DNA of 64,000 nucleotides from Brevibacterium sp. UCMA 11754. GTDB lineage: Bacteria > Actinomycetota > Actinomycetes > Actinomycetales > Brevibacteriaceae. The notes beneath the pieces were generated by a model. It did not search any database, was not told the DNA's origin, and worked only from the letters and a program-made list of their open reading frames with translations. Location: positions 1 through 64,000 of the forward strand of contig NZ_JACBOT010000031.1 in the NCBI RefSeq assembly GCF_021532275.1, in the 5' to 3' direction. A program made the translations under genes and the position numbers. Of this stretch, positions 37,070-46,497 are shown piece by piece (positions within the stretch are counted from its first letter, which is position 1; the number at the start of each line of letters is the position of its first letter).

Positions 37070-38323
37070 ATGGCGCTCGAATCACCCCTCGATAACGGCG
37101 GTGTTCCGCTCTACCTCGACACAGCCTCGGCTGCACCCGTGCGCAGGGAGGCGCTCGAAGCTGCCTGGCCATATCTGACCGGTGCGTTCGGCAACCCGTC
37201 GAGCCACCACGAGGTCGGCCGTACCTCGGCAGACGCGCTCAAGGACGCGCGCCGACGTGTGGCGAAGATGCTCGGCATGCGCAGCACCGACATCATCTTC
37301 ACCAGCGGCGGCACCGAATCCGACAATCTTGCGATCATCGGTATCGCTCTCGGGGCTGGGACCGATGGCGATGCTGGGGCCAGTGGAGATGCTGGGGCCG
37401 ATGGCGATGATGGCTCCGGTGCGGGGCCGGGTGGTCGGCCACCTCGGCGCCATATCGTGATCTCCGCCCTTGAACATGAGGCGGTGCTCGCCGCGGCGGA
37501 ATTCCTGGTTCGTCGGCACGGGTTCGAGATCACGGAGGTGCCCGTCGGACCCGATGGCACGATCACGGTCGAAGCCCTTGGTTCGGCTCTGCGCGAGGAC
37601 ACGCTCCTGGTCAGCCTGGGGTACGCGAACAACGAGATCGGCACGGTCGCCGATATTGCAGCCCTCGCCAGGGTTGCTCACGATGCCGGCGCGTTCTTCC
37701 ACACCGATGCTGTGCAGGCTGCGGGTTGGCTCCCGCTGGACGGACTCGGCGTCGACGCCATGAGCCTGGCCGGGCACAAGGTCGGTGCGCCGAAGGGAAT
37801 CGGGGTCGCTGCGATTCGCGCACGGATCCCTCTCGAACCCCTCATCCACGGCGGCGGTCAGGAGTCCGGGCGTCGGTCGGGGACAGAGAACGTTGCCCTC
37901 GCCGTTGCCTTTGCCACCGCGTTGGAACTCGCCGAGGCGGAGCGGACCGAGACCGCTGGCCGTGTCCAAGCCATCCGAGATGATTTCATCGCCGAGGTTC
38001 TGGCCACGGTTCCCGGGGCGTTCCTCACAGGCAGCGAGTCGTTGCGCAGTCCGAATCACGCCTCGTTCTGTTTCTCAGGCACAAGCGGTGAGGCCGTGCT
38101 GCTCGAGCTTGAACGCCTGGGCATCACTGCCTCGAGTGGCTCAGCCTGCGCCGTCGGCTCGGACGAGCCATCGCATGTGCTCACCGCGTTGGGCATCGAC
38201 GATGATCTCGCGAAGACCAGTGTGCGCTTCACCTTCCCGACAGACTTCACCGCCGAAGAGGGGCATCGAGCAGCGCATGCCGTATCTGCGGCGGTGAAGA
38301 ATTTGGCTCTCAGCTACACCTGA
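37070..38323 (+). CDS. Cysteine desulfurase (NifS/IscS family)
   Basis: The product is 417 residues, about 25-30 longer than usual. PLP Lys lies in SLAGHKVGAPKGIGV (about 238) and the sulfur-carrying Cys in SSGSACAVGSDEPSHVL (about 360). After FTSGGTESDNLAIIGIAL comes a lineage-specific Gly/Asp/Ala insert (GDAGASGDAGADGDDG and similar) before HIVISALEHEAV. The position one base after nadC suggests it builds or repairs the NadA Fe-S cluster, a common arrangement for NAD operons. General housekeeping desulfurase activity cannot be excluded. Confidence 0.92.
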   Translation: MALESPLDNGGVPLYLDTASAAPVRREALEAAWPYLTGAFGNPSSHHEVGRTSADALKDARRRVAKMLGMRSTDIIFTSGGTESDNLAIIGIALGAGTDGDAGASGDAGADGDDGSGAGPGGRPPRRHIVISALEHEAVLAAAEFLVRRHGFEITEVPVGPDGTITVEALGSALREDTLLVSLGYANNEIGTVADIAALARVAHDAGAFFHTDAVQAAGWLPLDGLGVDAMSLAGHKVGAPKGIGVAAIRARIPLEPLIHGGGQESGRRSGTENVALAVAFATALELAEAERTETAGRVQAIRDDFIAEVLATVPGAFLTGSESLRSPNHASFCFSGTSGEAVLLELERLGITASSGSACAVGSDEPSHVLTALGIDDDLAKTSVRFTFPTDFTAEEGHRAAHAVSAAVKNLALSYT

Positions 38324-38363
38324 GCAGCTTGAACAATCTGAGCAGCCTAAGCAACCTGAGCAG

Positions 38364-40286
38364 TCACTCGTTGAAGAGTGTGTCGATGACTTCTTGAGCC
38401 ACGAACCTCGCATGCAATACCGGTCGCCTGGCCGGATCAATCGACGCAGGAGGCACCCACGCAGGACGCCCATCCTTGAGCATCACTGTCTCCCACTCCG
38501 ACCGATCCAAAAGATGATGATGGGCAGAACAACTCAACATCATATTATTGACATCAGTCTTACCGTCTTGTGCCCACTCGACAATATGGTGAGCATCGCA
38601 CCACCCCGGCGGAGCATCACACCCGGGGAACGTACACCCCTGATCACGAGCAGTGAGAACCGCGATCTGCTTCGCGTTCGCGAACCGATTCTCTGTCACC
38701 ACCTGCATCGTCTTCGCCTTGTCAGAGATGAGTTCGAAGAACACAGCCCCATTCAAACCGTTCCGGACAAGTTCGCTGATCGGGACCGGATTCTCAGTCC
38801 CCGTCGCCCCGACACCAGTACCGTTGGCAAGGTCTTCAGCCTTGGCCGTGACCACCAGAGCGTAGGGCGAGCCTTGACCGGTCCGCGTCATATCGATGCG
38901 CCCAATGAGAGTCGCGAAGCGTTCGTAGATCCACTCCTGGGCAGACAGTCGCTGCCCTGTCATGTCAACGAGCGTTCCGTCTTCGAGGACACCAGACTCC
39001 ACACCGGTTCCACCCGCACGTGAACTGCCCTCAACGCTCTTCGCGATCTTGGTTCTCTGCGTCAGCAGCCCATTGAGGACACCACCCGTGACCGGGTCCA
39101 GAAGACCACAGATCTCCCAATCACCATTATCACGAGCATGCATAGTCACCTTGTACATGGTCCGATCCGTGGCATCTGTTGGTTCTTGACCATCGGGATC
39201 GATATGGGCCAGGATCCGAGCGAAGATCGCCCGCAGGTCACGGACCCGCACGCTCGGTGCCTTGTCGACGAGAGTCGATTCAGCATAATCACGATTGTCC
39301 TGGCTGGTGAACGTGGGCAGCTTCGTCAAACAGTCTTTGATGACCCTGGCCTGATCGGCCGAGAGTCTGCCCTCGTTGAAGGCATCAGCAACCATGGGAA
39401 ACAGTGGTGGCTGCGCTTGCCCGGTCAGAGTGACTCGCCCGCCGAGGCTCTTGGCCATATCGGTCCGACGGTTCGCCTCCCGGGCGGTGATATTCAGCCT
39501 GTCTTGGATGAGGGCCTTCGTTGTCTTCGCACCGTAATCAGACGGTGCTCCGACTCGTTCACACACTGCCAGAGCCAGAGTCGATAGGGCCTCGTTGACT
39601 CGGCCCAGTGCTTCGAGTCCGTCGATGAGCTTGATCGCATCGGCTGGCCCCATCGGCCGGTCAAAGGTCCGCAGCCCGTCCTTGAGTCCACTGAGCGCGG
39701 TGAGACTGGTCGTGACTTCGGGCGCGAAACGCGACAGATCCGTCCACTCTTCACTCGAGAGCAGAGGATGAGGACCAGGGGTACCGGGACCGGGAATAGC
39801 CGGACCTGAGTCGTCACCCGAAGTATTGGCGGCTGGAGTGCTGGCAGCCTCGACAGTCCTGCCGTCGTCGGCAGTCCCAGCGACCTCGCCGGTTTCGTTG
39901 GCACCGCCAGTTTCGCAGGTTCCGCCAATTTCGCTTGTTTCGCTGGCTTCGCTTGTTTCGCTGGCTTCCGAAACACGTGCCTCTGACTCACCGTGGACAT
40001 CAGCTTCATCGCGATCATTCGATACCCCTGGTTTACCGGTCGGCACAGCCGCGAGGGATTCGAACTTGCCCGCGAGTGGGTGGCCGGTGAGGTCGAGGTT
40101 GGAGTCTTTGAGCTGGTCGAACAGAGACTGCTGCCCCACTGCTGAAGAGGACGGCTCTCCCCCAGAAGACGAAGCATCGGCGGCACCTGAACCCGTCGCG
40201 GCATCACTGGGACCGGGGCGTGGGTCACGCTCTTCCGGGTTTCCTGATGTGCGGTCGGGGGTGAGAGTCATGGTACTGAAGTCCAT
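38364..40286 (-). CDS. DUF222 / HNH endonuclease-domain protein
   Basis: The product is about 640 residues. The central DUF222 region (13E12 repeat family in actinobacteria) runs from about 160 to 430. Near the C-terminus is the HNH motif, visible in CTFPGCDAPPGWCDAHHIVEWAQDGKTDVNNMMLSCSAHHHLLD with paired Cys and the His-His and final His. The N-terminal 150 residues are low complexity, with SEASETSEASETSE and related repeats. These proteins occur in multiple copies in actinobacterial genomes and their role is unsettled. ATG at 40286 (MDFSTMTLT) is preferred over an upstream start. It converges on the desulfurase gene. Confidence 0.85.
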   Translation of the reverse strand: MDFSTMTLTPDRTSGNPEERDPRPGPSDAATGSGAADASSSGGEPSSSAVGQQSLFDQLKDSNLDLTGHPLAGKFESLAAVPTGKPGVSNDRDEADVHGESEARVSEASETSEASETSEIGGTCETGGANETGEVAGTADDGRTVEAASTPAANTSGDDSGPAIPGPGTPGPHPLLSSEEWTDLSRFAPEVTTSLTALSGLKDGLRTFDRPMGPADAIKLIDGLEALGRVNEALSTLALAVCERVGAPSDYGAKTTKALIQDRLNITAREANRRTDMAKSLGGRVTLTGQAQPPLFPMVADAFNEGRLSADQARVIKDCLTKLPTFTSQDNRDYAESTLVDKAPSVRVRDLRAIFARILAHIDPDGQEPTDATDRTMYKVTMHARDNGDWEICGLLDPVTGGVLNGLLTQRTKIAKSVEGSSRAGGTGVESGVLEDGTLVDMTGQRLSAQEWIYERFATLIGRIDMTRTGQGSPYALVVTAKAEDLANGTGVGATGTENPVPISELVRNGLNGAVFFELISDKAKTMQVVTENRFANAKQIAVLTARDQGCTFPGCDAPPGWCDAHHIVEWAQDGKTDVNNMMLSCSAHHHLLDRSEWETVMLKDGRPAWVPPASIDPARRPVLHARFVAQEVIDTLFNE

Positions 40287-40634
40287 TCGCCAACATCGTC
40301 GTTGCTCTTCCCTCAATTATACATTCATTTCACCCAATTGCACCCTTAGTTTCGATTTTAGTTCGGTCATTCTTCAATTCTCGTATTGATTGATGGCTCA
40401 AAAATCGGCCAAGACTCACAACACCCCAGGTCAGGACGTAGAATCCCAATCGGTCGAAGTATTATCTCGGCCACATGGTCACTTCCGACTTCGGTGACGA
40501 TGATCTCGTGGGCATACGTACGTGAGGAACCGAGTGCGGCACGCAGGCCACTTCTTGCAGGGTGGCCCTATCTTTCTCTTCTACCCGGGTGGAAAATGGA
40601 GACATGCATTCGATACGGGTGTGAGGAGGCCGTC
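40287..40634. other. AT-richer gap, no clear gene
   Basis: This gap is low in GC near 40310-40420 (TTATACATTCATTTCACC). It must hold the promoter of the DUF222 gene. The right part leads to a small membrane protein gene. No RNA or repeat was recognised. Confidence 0.45.
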
Positions 40635-40850
40635 ATGGATCTGCTTATTCTGTTTATCATCGGGGTGTGCTTCGCCACGATTGTTTTCTTCATCGGACGA
40701 TTTGCCTGTCCGAGACACGACCGCGTGCCCCTGATGGAAGTCGACCATGTTCTCCTGTGGACCACTCTGCGTCGCGGATGGCACGCAATGGGTTCGTTGG
40801 GGCCCACGGCCCCGGGCAGAAGCGGGCCGTCAGGAAATCACCCGGCCTGA
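40635..40850 (+). CDS. Small single-helix membrane protein
   Basis: The predicted product is 71 residues: one membrane helix (LLILFIIGVCFATIVFFIGRF, residues 3-23) and a basic tail. GGAGG lies seven bases before the ATG at 40635, good support for a real start. I do not recognise a family. It is followed by a DUF1648-type gene on the same strand, 90 bases on. Confidence 0.5.
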   Translation: MDLLILFIIGVCFATIVFFIGRFACPRHDRVPLMEVDHVLLWTTLRRGWHAMGSLGPTAPGRSGPSGNHPA

Positions 40851-40940
40851 TCTGGCTTAACGGGATCGCCGATCACCGATGCCCGATAACCGGAAACCGG
40901 CACCCAGAAACCGACGCCCGGCACCCGATAGCCTTGCAAT

Positions 40941-41495
40941 GTGCCTTCCTCAACGAAACCGGACCCGAGCCGACGCCCTGGAATCGCCGCATTGCTCTTC
41001 GCAGTGGCGTCCCTCTTGGTCCTCATCGGTGTCGCTTTCTGGTTCTGGTTCAACGCACCCGACCAGGTGCCGAGCCATTTCGGGGCAAACGGCCAGCCCG
41101 ACGACTGGTCGCCAAAGAGTGAAGTCTTCGGATGGCTCGTTCCCTTGGGAGTGGGCATCCCAGTGGTGCTCTCCATCCGCTGGATATTTGAGAAGCTGCC
41201 GATCGGCCTCGTCAACATTCCTCACAAGGAATACTGGCTGCAACGCGGCGAACGTGTCTATCTCTTCGACTGTCTGATGGAGTTCATGCGAATCACTGCT
41301 GGTGCGTGTGCTCTGCTGTTTGCATTGTCTCTGGCGCAGACGCTTAGCGTCGGGATCGGCAGATCGTGGCCGGATGCCCTTCTGGTCCTCCCGACCGGTG
41401 TCTTCCTTGCCATCGTCGCAATCGCAATGTGGAATCTCTTCCGCCGTCTCAAGCCCGGCGACAGAGACGACCGCGAACTCAAACCCGAAAGATAG
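40941..41495 (+). CDS. DUF1648-type membrane protein
   Basis: The product is 184 residues. A first helix (IAALLFAVASLLVLIGVAFWFWF) is followed by the DUF1648 motif DQVPSHFGANGQPDDWSPK and three more helices. The GTG start at 40941 has no clear ribosome-binding site, and the 90 bases ahead contain several imperfect CCCGATA/CCGGCACCC repeats. The family is linked to small sensors and SdpI-like proteins; no function is known here. It converges on tenA. Confidence 0.7.
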   Translation: MPSSTKPDPSRRPGIAALLFAVASLLVLIGVAFWFWFNAPDQVPSHFGANGQPDDWSPKSEVFGWLVPLGVGIPVVLSIRWIFEKLPIGLVNIPHKEYWLQRGERVYLFDCLMEFMRITAGACALLFALSLAQTLSVGIGRSWPDALLVLPTGVFLAIVAIAMWNLFRRLKPGDRDDRELKPER

Positions 41496-41599
41496 CCCGA
41501 AAAGCAGGCCGAAAAATGAACCGAAACGATCTGGCGGGCCGAGCTTTCCACCATAAGATCCGCAGACCCCAGCCAAGCCTCGTCACCGGCGAAGGGTGC

Positions 41600-42331
41600 T
41601 CAGCTCTGCGGCACGAACACTCCTGCGTCCCAGTCCTGCAGCGCATGCGCCGAGGCCCAGAAGTGAAGTTCGTACACACAGGCCTGCTCGAAGGTGGCAC
41701 GCATCTGTGCGGCCACCTCGGCGGGGGCATTGGTGAGCTCCTGCTCAAGCAGCTGGACAGCCTGCCGGGTCGATTCGTCGAACTCGGGTGAGTCATAGGT
41801 CTGCACCCAGGTCCGGTACGGGTGGTCCGCGCTCATCGCTCCCGCCCGCTCGACGAGCACTTTGCCCATGTGGGCGTACACCCAGAAGCACGGGAGCACT
41901 CCGGCCACACCTTCGCCGTAGGAGCGGCTGGCGGCGGTGGCCACGAGGTAGGACACATATCCCATGGTCGTCGGTGAGGCTCGGAATCCGGCCCCGCTGT
42001 TGACCAGGTCCTCGTGGGCTGCGGCCAAGCGGGAATCGGCGAGCAGCTCTCCGTGCATCTCCTCTTCCACCGAGATCGCTTCGGCGGCGGAGCTGGCCCA
42101 GAATCGTGATTCGTCACGGTCGTTGGCACGCGCAGCGAGGAACGACATCGCCTTGGCATAGCCGGTGAGGTAGATGCCGTCCTGGACGATGTAGTTCGTG
42201 AACGCCTTCACGTCCAAGCTGCCGTCGGCCAGCTGGCCGAGGAACGGCAGACTCTCGATCTCCTCAACTATTGGCCGCACCCGATCCCACAGCTGAGTGG
42301 TCTGAGGTCCTGCGGAAAAGTCTGTCGTCAT
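41600..42331 (-). CDS. tenA: TenA-family thiaminase II / aminopyrimidine aminohydrolase
   Basis: TenA hydrolyses aminopyrimidine breakdown products of thiamin so that the pyrimidine can be reused. The product is 243 residues with the helical fold and the catalytic Cys in GVLPCFWVYAHMGKVL (about 145); EEMHGELL supplies the acid pair. It is 93 bases after thiD in the same direction, so it probably belongs to the TPP-controlled operon. It fits a salvage role. Confidence 0.9.
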   Translation of the reverse strand: MTTDFSAGPQTTQLWDRVRPIVEEIESLPFLGQLADGSLDVKAFTNYIVQDGIYLTGYAKAMSFLAARANDRDESRFWASSAAEAISVEEEMHGELLADSRLAAAHEDLVNSGAGFRASPTTMGYVSYLVATAASRSYGEGVAGVLPCFWVYAHMGKVLVERAGAMSADHPYRTWVQTYDSPEFDESTRQAVQLLEQELTNAPAEVAAQMRATFEQACVYELHFWASAHALQDWDAGVFVPQS

Positions 42332-42424
42332 TGATATCTCCCATGTTCAAGGGACCACAGCGGCCCCGAAGCGTCATTATGCGGTTCCCGGATGGCAAGC
42401 TGATCTGGGTTGCAGCTGGTTGTT

Positions 42425-43291
42425 CTAGCGGCGGACGATGTCGACCTGGTGGTCGACGGGACCGTGTGCGCCCTTCGGATCCAGGCTGACCTGCCAGTTC
42501 GCGGCGGACTTCAGCGCCCGGGCCAGATAGTTCAGGGCGTTGTCGACTGCTTTGTGAAGTAGTTCCGAACCCACCTCGTCAACTGCACGTTCACGTTTGA
42601 GCACTGCCACCTCGGCGGTGATTGCGGCCGACAATGTGCACCCGGTGCCGTGTGTGTTCGGGGTCGCCACTCGCGGGTGGGTGAACTCGGTGACCGTGCC
42701 TTCGGCAGTGACGAGAACGTCGGCGACGTCACCCTCGATCGCGTGCCCGCCCTTGAGCAGCACCGCCCGAGGCCCACGGTCGACAAGCAGTCTGGCCTGG
42801 GCCAACATCTCCTGCGGATTCTGCGCCACCGGCTCATCGTCACCGATCAGCAGCGCCGCCTCGGGCAGGTTCGGGGTGATGAGGTCAGAGACCGGCAGCA
42901 GTTGGTCACGAACCGCGGCCACGGCATCGACCTCGAGGAGGCGGTGCCCGGAGGTCGCGACCATCACCGGGTCCACGGTGTAGAAGCCCAGCTGGCTTTG
43001 GGCCGCGCGCACGACGACGAGTTCCACGAGGGAACGTGAGCCGAGCATCCCCGATTTCGTGGCGTCGACGGGCATATCGCCCAGGACGCTGTCGAGCTGA
43101 TCCGAGACGAAGTCATCGTCGATTCCGTAGACCCGCGAGACGCCGTGCGTGTTCTGCGCGACCAGAGCCGTGATGGCCGTGGTGCCCAGCACCCCACGGG
43201 CCGTGAAAGTTTTGAGGTCGGCGTGGATGCCGGCTCCCCCACTGGGGTCGGTGCCGGCGATGGACAGTGCGATGGGTGGACGCGTGGTCAT
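42425..43291 (-). CDS. thiD: Hydroxymethylpyrimidine/phosphomethylpyrimidine kinase
   Basis: ThiD phosphorylates HMP twice to HMP-PP. The product is 288 residues with the family motifs [51 protein letters not shown] and the anion hole [14 protein letters not shown] with the catalytic Cys-adjacent Gly-Thr-Gly. A helical C-terminus follows ([20 protein letters not shown]). It overlaps thiE by four bases. Confidence 0.95.
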   Translation of the reverse strand: MTTRPPIALSIAGTDPSGGAGIHADLKTFTARGVLGTTAITALVAQNTHGVSRVYGIDDDFVSDQLDSVLGDMPVDATKSGMLGSRSLVELVVVRAAQSQLGFYTVDPVMVATSGHRLLEVDAVAAVRDQLLPVSDLITPNLPEAALLIGDDEPVAQNPQEMLAQARLLVDRGPRAVLLKGGHAIEGDVADVLVTAEGTVTEFTHPRVATPNTHGTGCTLSAAITAEVAVLKRERAVDEVGSELLHKAVDNALNYLARALKSAANWQVSLDPKGAHGPVDHQVDIVRR

Positions 43292-44058
43292 CGCGCTGCC
43301 TCCGCACGTCCGTCACCGAATTCCGCGAGCAGTTCCTCGGCCGCAGCACGCGGATCCTCGGCACGGCAGATGGCAGAGACCACACAGATCCCCACCAGTC
43401 CCCGGCCGCGCAGTTCGGAGGCACGAGCGGTGCTGATCCCGCCGATGGCGACCGCCGGAAGTCCTGCTTCACTCACCAGTTCGCCGAGGCGGTCCGGCCC
43501 GATCCCATCGGGTGCGTCGGTCTTCGTCGTGGTGTCGTAGACAGGCCCGATTCCGACGAGGTCGATGACGCCCGAGTCCCGGGCGGCTGCGAATTCGGTG
43601 CTGTTGGCCGCCGACAGCCCGATGAGCGGTTCGGCGCCGATGAGTTCGCGCACTTGTTCGACCGGAGTGTCCGACTGTCCGACGTGGATGTGGACGTGTG
43701 AACCTTCGGCAAGGAGGCGCTGGGCGACGGCGACGCGGTCGTTGAGGACGATGGGCACGCGGCGTTCCGTGCCTGCCGAAGCGGAGTCGACGCTCGCGCT
43801 GTCGGCCACCGCGCTGTCGACGGCGGCGATGACCTCGCGGGTCAACGTGTAGAACGCATCGTCGTCGATGTCCTTGTCCCGGACCTGCACGATCCCCACT
43901 CCCCCGGCCACAGCTTCGCGGACGGTGTCGGCGACGCTGCGTCCGGATTCTCGGCACTGGGCCGAGTCCGTGACGAGGTAGAGCCGAGTATCGATTCCGG
44001 CCAGGCGGGCGTCGATTCCGGCCAGGCGAGAATCCACATCGGGAATCGAGGGGCTCAT
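43288..44058 (-). CDS. thiE: Thiamine-phosphate synthase
   Basis: ThiE joins HMP-PP and hydroxyethylthiazole phosphate to thiamine phosphate. The product is 256 residues. It has [55 protein letters not shown] and [23 protein letters not shown]. The N-terminus carries a repeated RLAGID(A/T) unit and a mid-protein Ala/Ser-rich insert ([16 protein letters not shown]). It overlaps thiM and thiD by four bases at each end. Confidence 0.95.
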   Translation of the reverse strand: MSPSIPDVDSRLAGIDARLAGIDTRLYLVTDSAQCRESGRSVADTVREAVAGGVGIVQVRDKDIDDDAFYTLTREVIAAVDSAVADSASVDSASAGTERRVPIVLNDRVAVAQRLLAEGSHVHIHVGQSDTPVEQVRELIGAEPLIGLSAANSTEFAAARDSGVIDLVGIGPVYDTTTKTDAPDGIGPDRLGELVSEAGLPAVAIGGISTARASELRGRGLVGICVVSAICRAEDPRAAAEELLAEFGDGRAEAAR

Positions 44059-44951
44059 GACTGTGCTCCGTCGATCGCGTCGGCTTCGATTGTGCCTGCA
44101 GCGACTGTGCCTGTTCCGACCGTGCCTACTTCGACCGTGCCTACTTCGACCTGAAGCCTTGCCAGTTCTTCGCCCGTTACCGTGTGCAGCGCGTCAAGGA
44201 AGTTCACGGAGAAGCTGCCGGGTCCGCGTGCTCCCTCAGCGGCGGCTTCACCGGCAGCCTTGAAGTGAGCGTGGGCGGCAACGACGGCCTCGAACCTCGC
44301 CGAGGCGGTCGTTGCGCCCACGAGGTAGGCGGCGGTGACTGCGCCGAGAGAGCAACCTGTGCCGATGACCAGTGGCATATAGGAATGACCCCCGTCGAGG
44401 CGGACGACACGATCGGCGCCGTCGATGTGAGCGACGATCGCGTCCCTTGGTCCTGAGACGGCAACGATCGCACCGGTGGACCGGGCCAGTTCGGCCGCGG
44501 CGGGAATCACCGCATCGACTTCGTCAGTGGAATCCACACCTCGCCCGCCCAAACCCATGCCGGCCAAGGCTGCGATCTCGGAGGCGTTTCCGCGGATGGC
44601 TGTGGGTGAAGAGTTCGCCGCGCGGCGGATTCGTGTGGTGCGGAAGTCGACGGCTCCGATGCTCACCGGGTCCAGCACCCAGGGCTTGGAGTCTTCGTTG
44701 GCTGCGTCGATGGCGGCGTCGGCGGCGAGGAACTGCTGGTTCGTGGCGGTGCCGAAGTTGACCAGCAGTCCACTGGCGATGCGGGTAAACTGTGCGGCAT
44801 CGGCGTCGTGGTCGAGCATCGCCGGAGCGGCGCCGATGGCCAGGAGCACGTTGGCACTGAATTGCTGCACGACAGTGTTCGTGATGCATTGGATGAGTGG
44901 ATTATTCGCACGCAGTCGTGCATTGGCAGAACGCAGGTCGAAGTCAACCAT
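44055..44951 (-). CDS. thiM: Hydroxyethylthiazole kinase
   Basis: ThiM phosphorylates the thiazole moiety during salvage. The product is 298 residues. PLIQCITNTVVQQFSANVLLAIGAAPAM and a catalytic Cys in VIGTGCSLGAVTAAY are present. The last 30 residues repeat VEVGTVEVGTVGTGTVAAGTIEA, encoded by 15-bp tandem units at 44116-44145. It is the first gene after the TPP riboswitch, whose last segment overlaps the ribosome-binding GGGAT. The order is thiM-thiE-thiD-tenA, a salvage set without thiC. Confidence 0.95.
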   Translation of the reverse strand: MVDFDLRSANARLRANNPLIQCITNTVVQQFSANVLLAIGAAPAMLDHDADAAQFTRIASGLLVNFGTATNQQFLAADAAIDAANEDSKPWVLDPVSIGAVDFRTTRIRRAANSSPTAIRGNASEIAALAGMGLGGRGVDSTDEVDAVIPAAAELARSTGAIVAVSGPRDAIVAHIDGADRVVRLDGGHSYMPLVIGTGCSLGAVTAAYLVGATTASARFEAVVAAHAHFKAAGEAAAEGARGPGSFSVNFLDALHTVTGEELARLQVEVGTVEVGTVGTGTVAAGTIEADAIDGAQS

Positions 44952-44956
44952 GACGA

Positions 44957-45035
44957 TCCCTTCGCTAGTATGGCCCAGATCAGGTTCGATGGGTGTTCTC
45001 TCAGCCTCACGCGAATGGCGTCAGGCACCCCATGT
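44957..45035 (-). promoter_or_regulatory. TPP riboswitch
   Basis: Read on the minus strand, the leader contains GGGGTGCC, then GGCTGAGAGAACACCC, then GAACCTGATCTGG and TACTAGCGAAGGGA, the signature blocks of the THI element in the right order. The last block runs into the thiM ribosome-binding site, so control of translation initiation is likely. Confidence 0.93.
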
Positions 45036-45175
45036 CATTGCCCACGACTGTATCAGCTCAGTCCCAGCACCGCCGATGCCGGCGCCCGAGGAGGGCTGAA
45101 ACAGCGCCCACCGCCCACCGGGAGCGCCGAGCTGGAACCTCGGCCCCGCCTCGGCGAGGGACAGGTTTCATCGAC

Positions 45176-45235
45176 AGCAGAGCTGAGCGTCGAGAGCAGG
45201 CTCCAGGGAGTGCGCTCTCGAGGCTCAGCTCTGCT
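45176..45235. terminator. Long hairpin after the sugar ABC operon
   Basis: Bases 45176-45197 pair with 45214-45235 (21 of 22) across a 16-base loop. It lies 51 bases past the permease stop. No T-run follows, so its role as a terminator is inferred from location. Confidence 0.55.
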
Positions 45236-45285
45236 CTCGACGTTTCGCTACCGCATCGAGCGGCGCTAGCTGCGTCTCTCGGCAG

Positions 45286-46497
45286 CTAACCTCGTCCGAC
45301 GTAGCGTTGTCCGCGGCGGCTCAGGGCGTCAATGACGACGGCCGTGAGCAGGACGAGCGCGGTGATGATCTGCTGCGCATCGGAGTTGAAGCCGATGAGG
45401 TAGAGACCGTTGTTGATAGCACCGACGACCAGGGCACCGAGCACGGCTGCCCAGGCTGTGCCGCGACCGCCGAACAGCGAGGTGCCGCCGATGACCGCGG
45501 CGGCGATCGCGTTGAGCAGGTCCTGCGTGCTCACCAGCGTCGATCCCGCGTTTGTCGTCACACCGGTCTTGATGAAGCCGAACAATGCTGCCAGAACACC
45601 GGCGGCCATGAATACGCTGATGCGCACCCAGGTGACCCTGATACCTGCGCGCCTGGCGGCTTCGACCTTGCCGCCGACAGCGTAGATCGAACGCCCGTAC
45701 TTGGTCTTGCGCAGCACCAGGTCGATTCCGATCGCGATGACGATCATGAGGAAGAACGGCATCGCCAGTCCGAAGTCCTGATTGACCAGGATGAGAAAGC
45801 CGAAGACGATGGCTGCCAGCAGCACGATGCGCACGATCACCGAGGTCCAGCTCGGGCTGTCGAGTCCCTCGTTGTGACGGCGCAGCTTCGAGTAGATGAT
45901 CCCGGTACCGAAGCCGACGACGGCAACTGCTCCGAAGACGTAGGCCCAAATGGCTGGGAAGTAGAAGCTCGCAAAGTCGAAGGCGAAGGTATCGGACATC
46001 GACAGGTTCTTCTGCACTCCCAATGTCGTCAGAGTCAGTCCGGTGAAGGCCAGCAGACCGGCCAGGGTGACCACGAAGGCCGGGATGCCGACCACCGCGA
46101 AGAACCACCCCTGGATCGCTCCGACGACGAGGCCCAACACCAGCATGATGACCAGTGCGATCAGGGGCGGGACCCCTTGTCTGACCACCAGCACACCCAG
46201 CAGTGAGGCAGAGAGTCCACCCAGCTGAGCCAACGACAGGTCGATCTCACCGAGGAGCAGGATGAGGTTGATGCCCAGCGCCAGGATCGCCAAGAACGCG
46301 ACCTGTGTGGAGAGATTGACCAAGTTGGCCGGTGAGATGAACTTGCTGTTCGCCGATTGGAAGACGACGACGATGACGATGAGCGCCAGAATCACTGGGA
46401 ATGAGCCGAGCTGGCCCTCCTTGACTCGACGAACGAATGTCGCGAGGAACCCCTCGCTCGAAATGCGTTCGTCGGTGATGAACGAGTTGCGGGTCAT
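45286..46497 (-). CDS. Sugar ABC transporter permease (XylH-like)
   Basis: The product is 403 residues with about ten membrane helices. It belongs to the ribose/xylose permease family, with FISPANLVNLSTQVAFLAILALGINLILLLGEIDLSLAQLGGLSA, the AIQGWFFAVVGIPAFVVTLAGLLAFTGLTL loop and GGTSLFGGRGTAWAAVLGALVVGAINNGLYLIG near the end. It overlaps the ATPase gene by four bases. It forms a complete importer with the two genes upstream. Confidence 0.92.
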   Translation of the reverse strand: MTRNSFITDERISSEGFLATFVRRVKEGQLGSFPVILALIVIVVVFQSANSKFISPANLVNLSTQVAFLAILALGINLILLLGEIDLSLAQLGGLSASLLGVLVVRQGVPPLIALVIMLVLGLVVGAIQGWFFAVVGIPAFVVTLAGLLAFTGLTLTTLGVQKNLSMSDTFAFDFASFYFPAIWAYVFGAVAVVGFGTGIIYSKLRRHNEGLDSPSWTSVIVRIVLLAAIVFGFLILVNQDFGLAMPFFLMIVIAIGIDLVLRKTKYGRSIYAVGGKVEAARRAGIRVTWVRISVFMAAGVLAALFGFIKTGVTTNAGSTLVSTQDLLNAIAAAVIGGTSLFGGRGTAWAAVLGALVVGAINNGLYLIGFNSDAQQIITALVLLTAVVIDALSRRGQRYVGRG

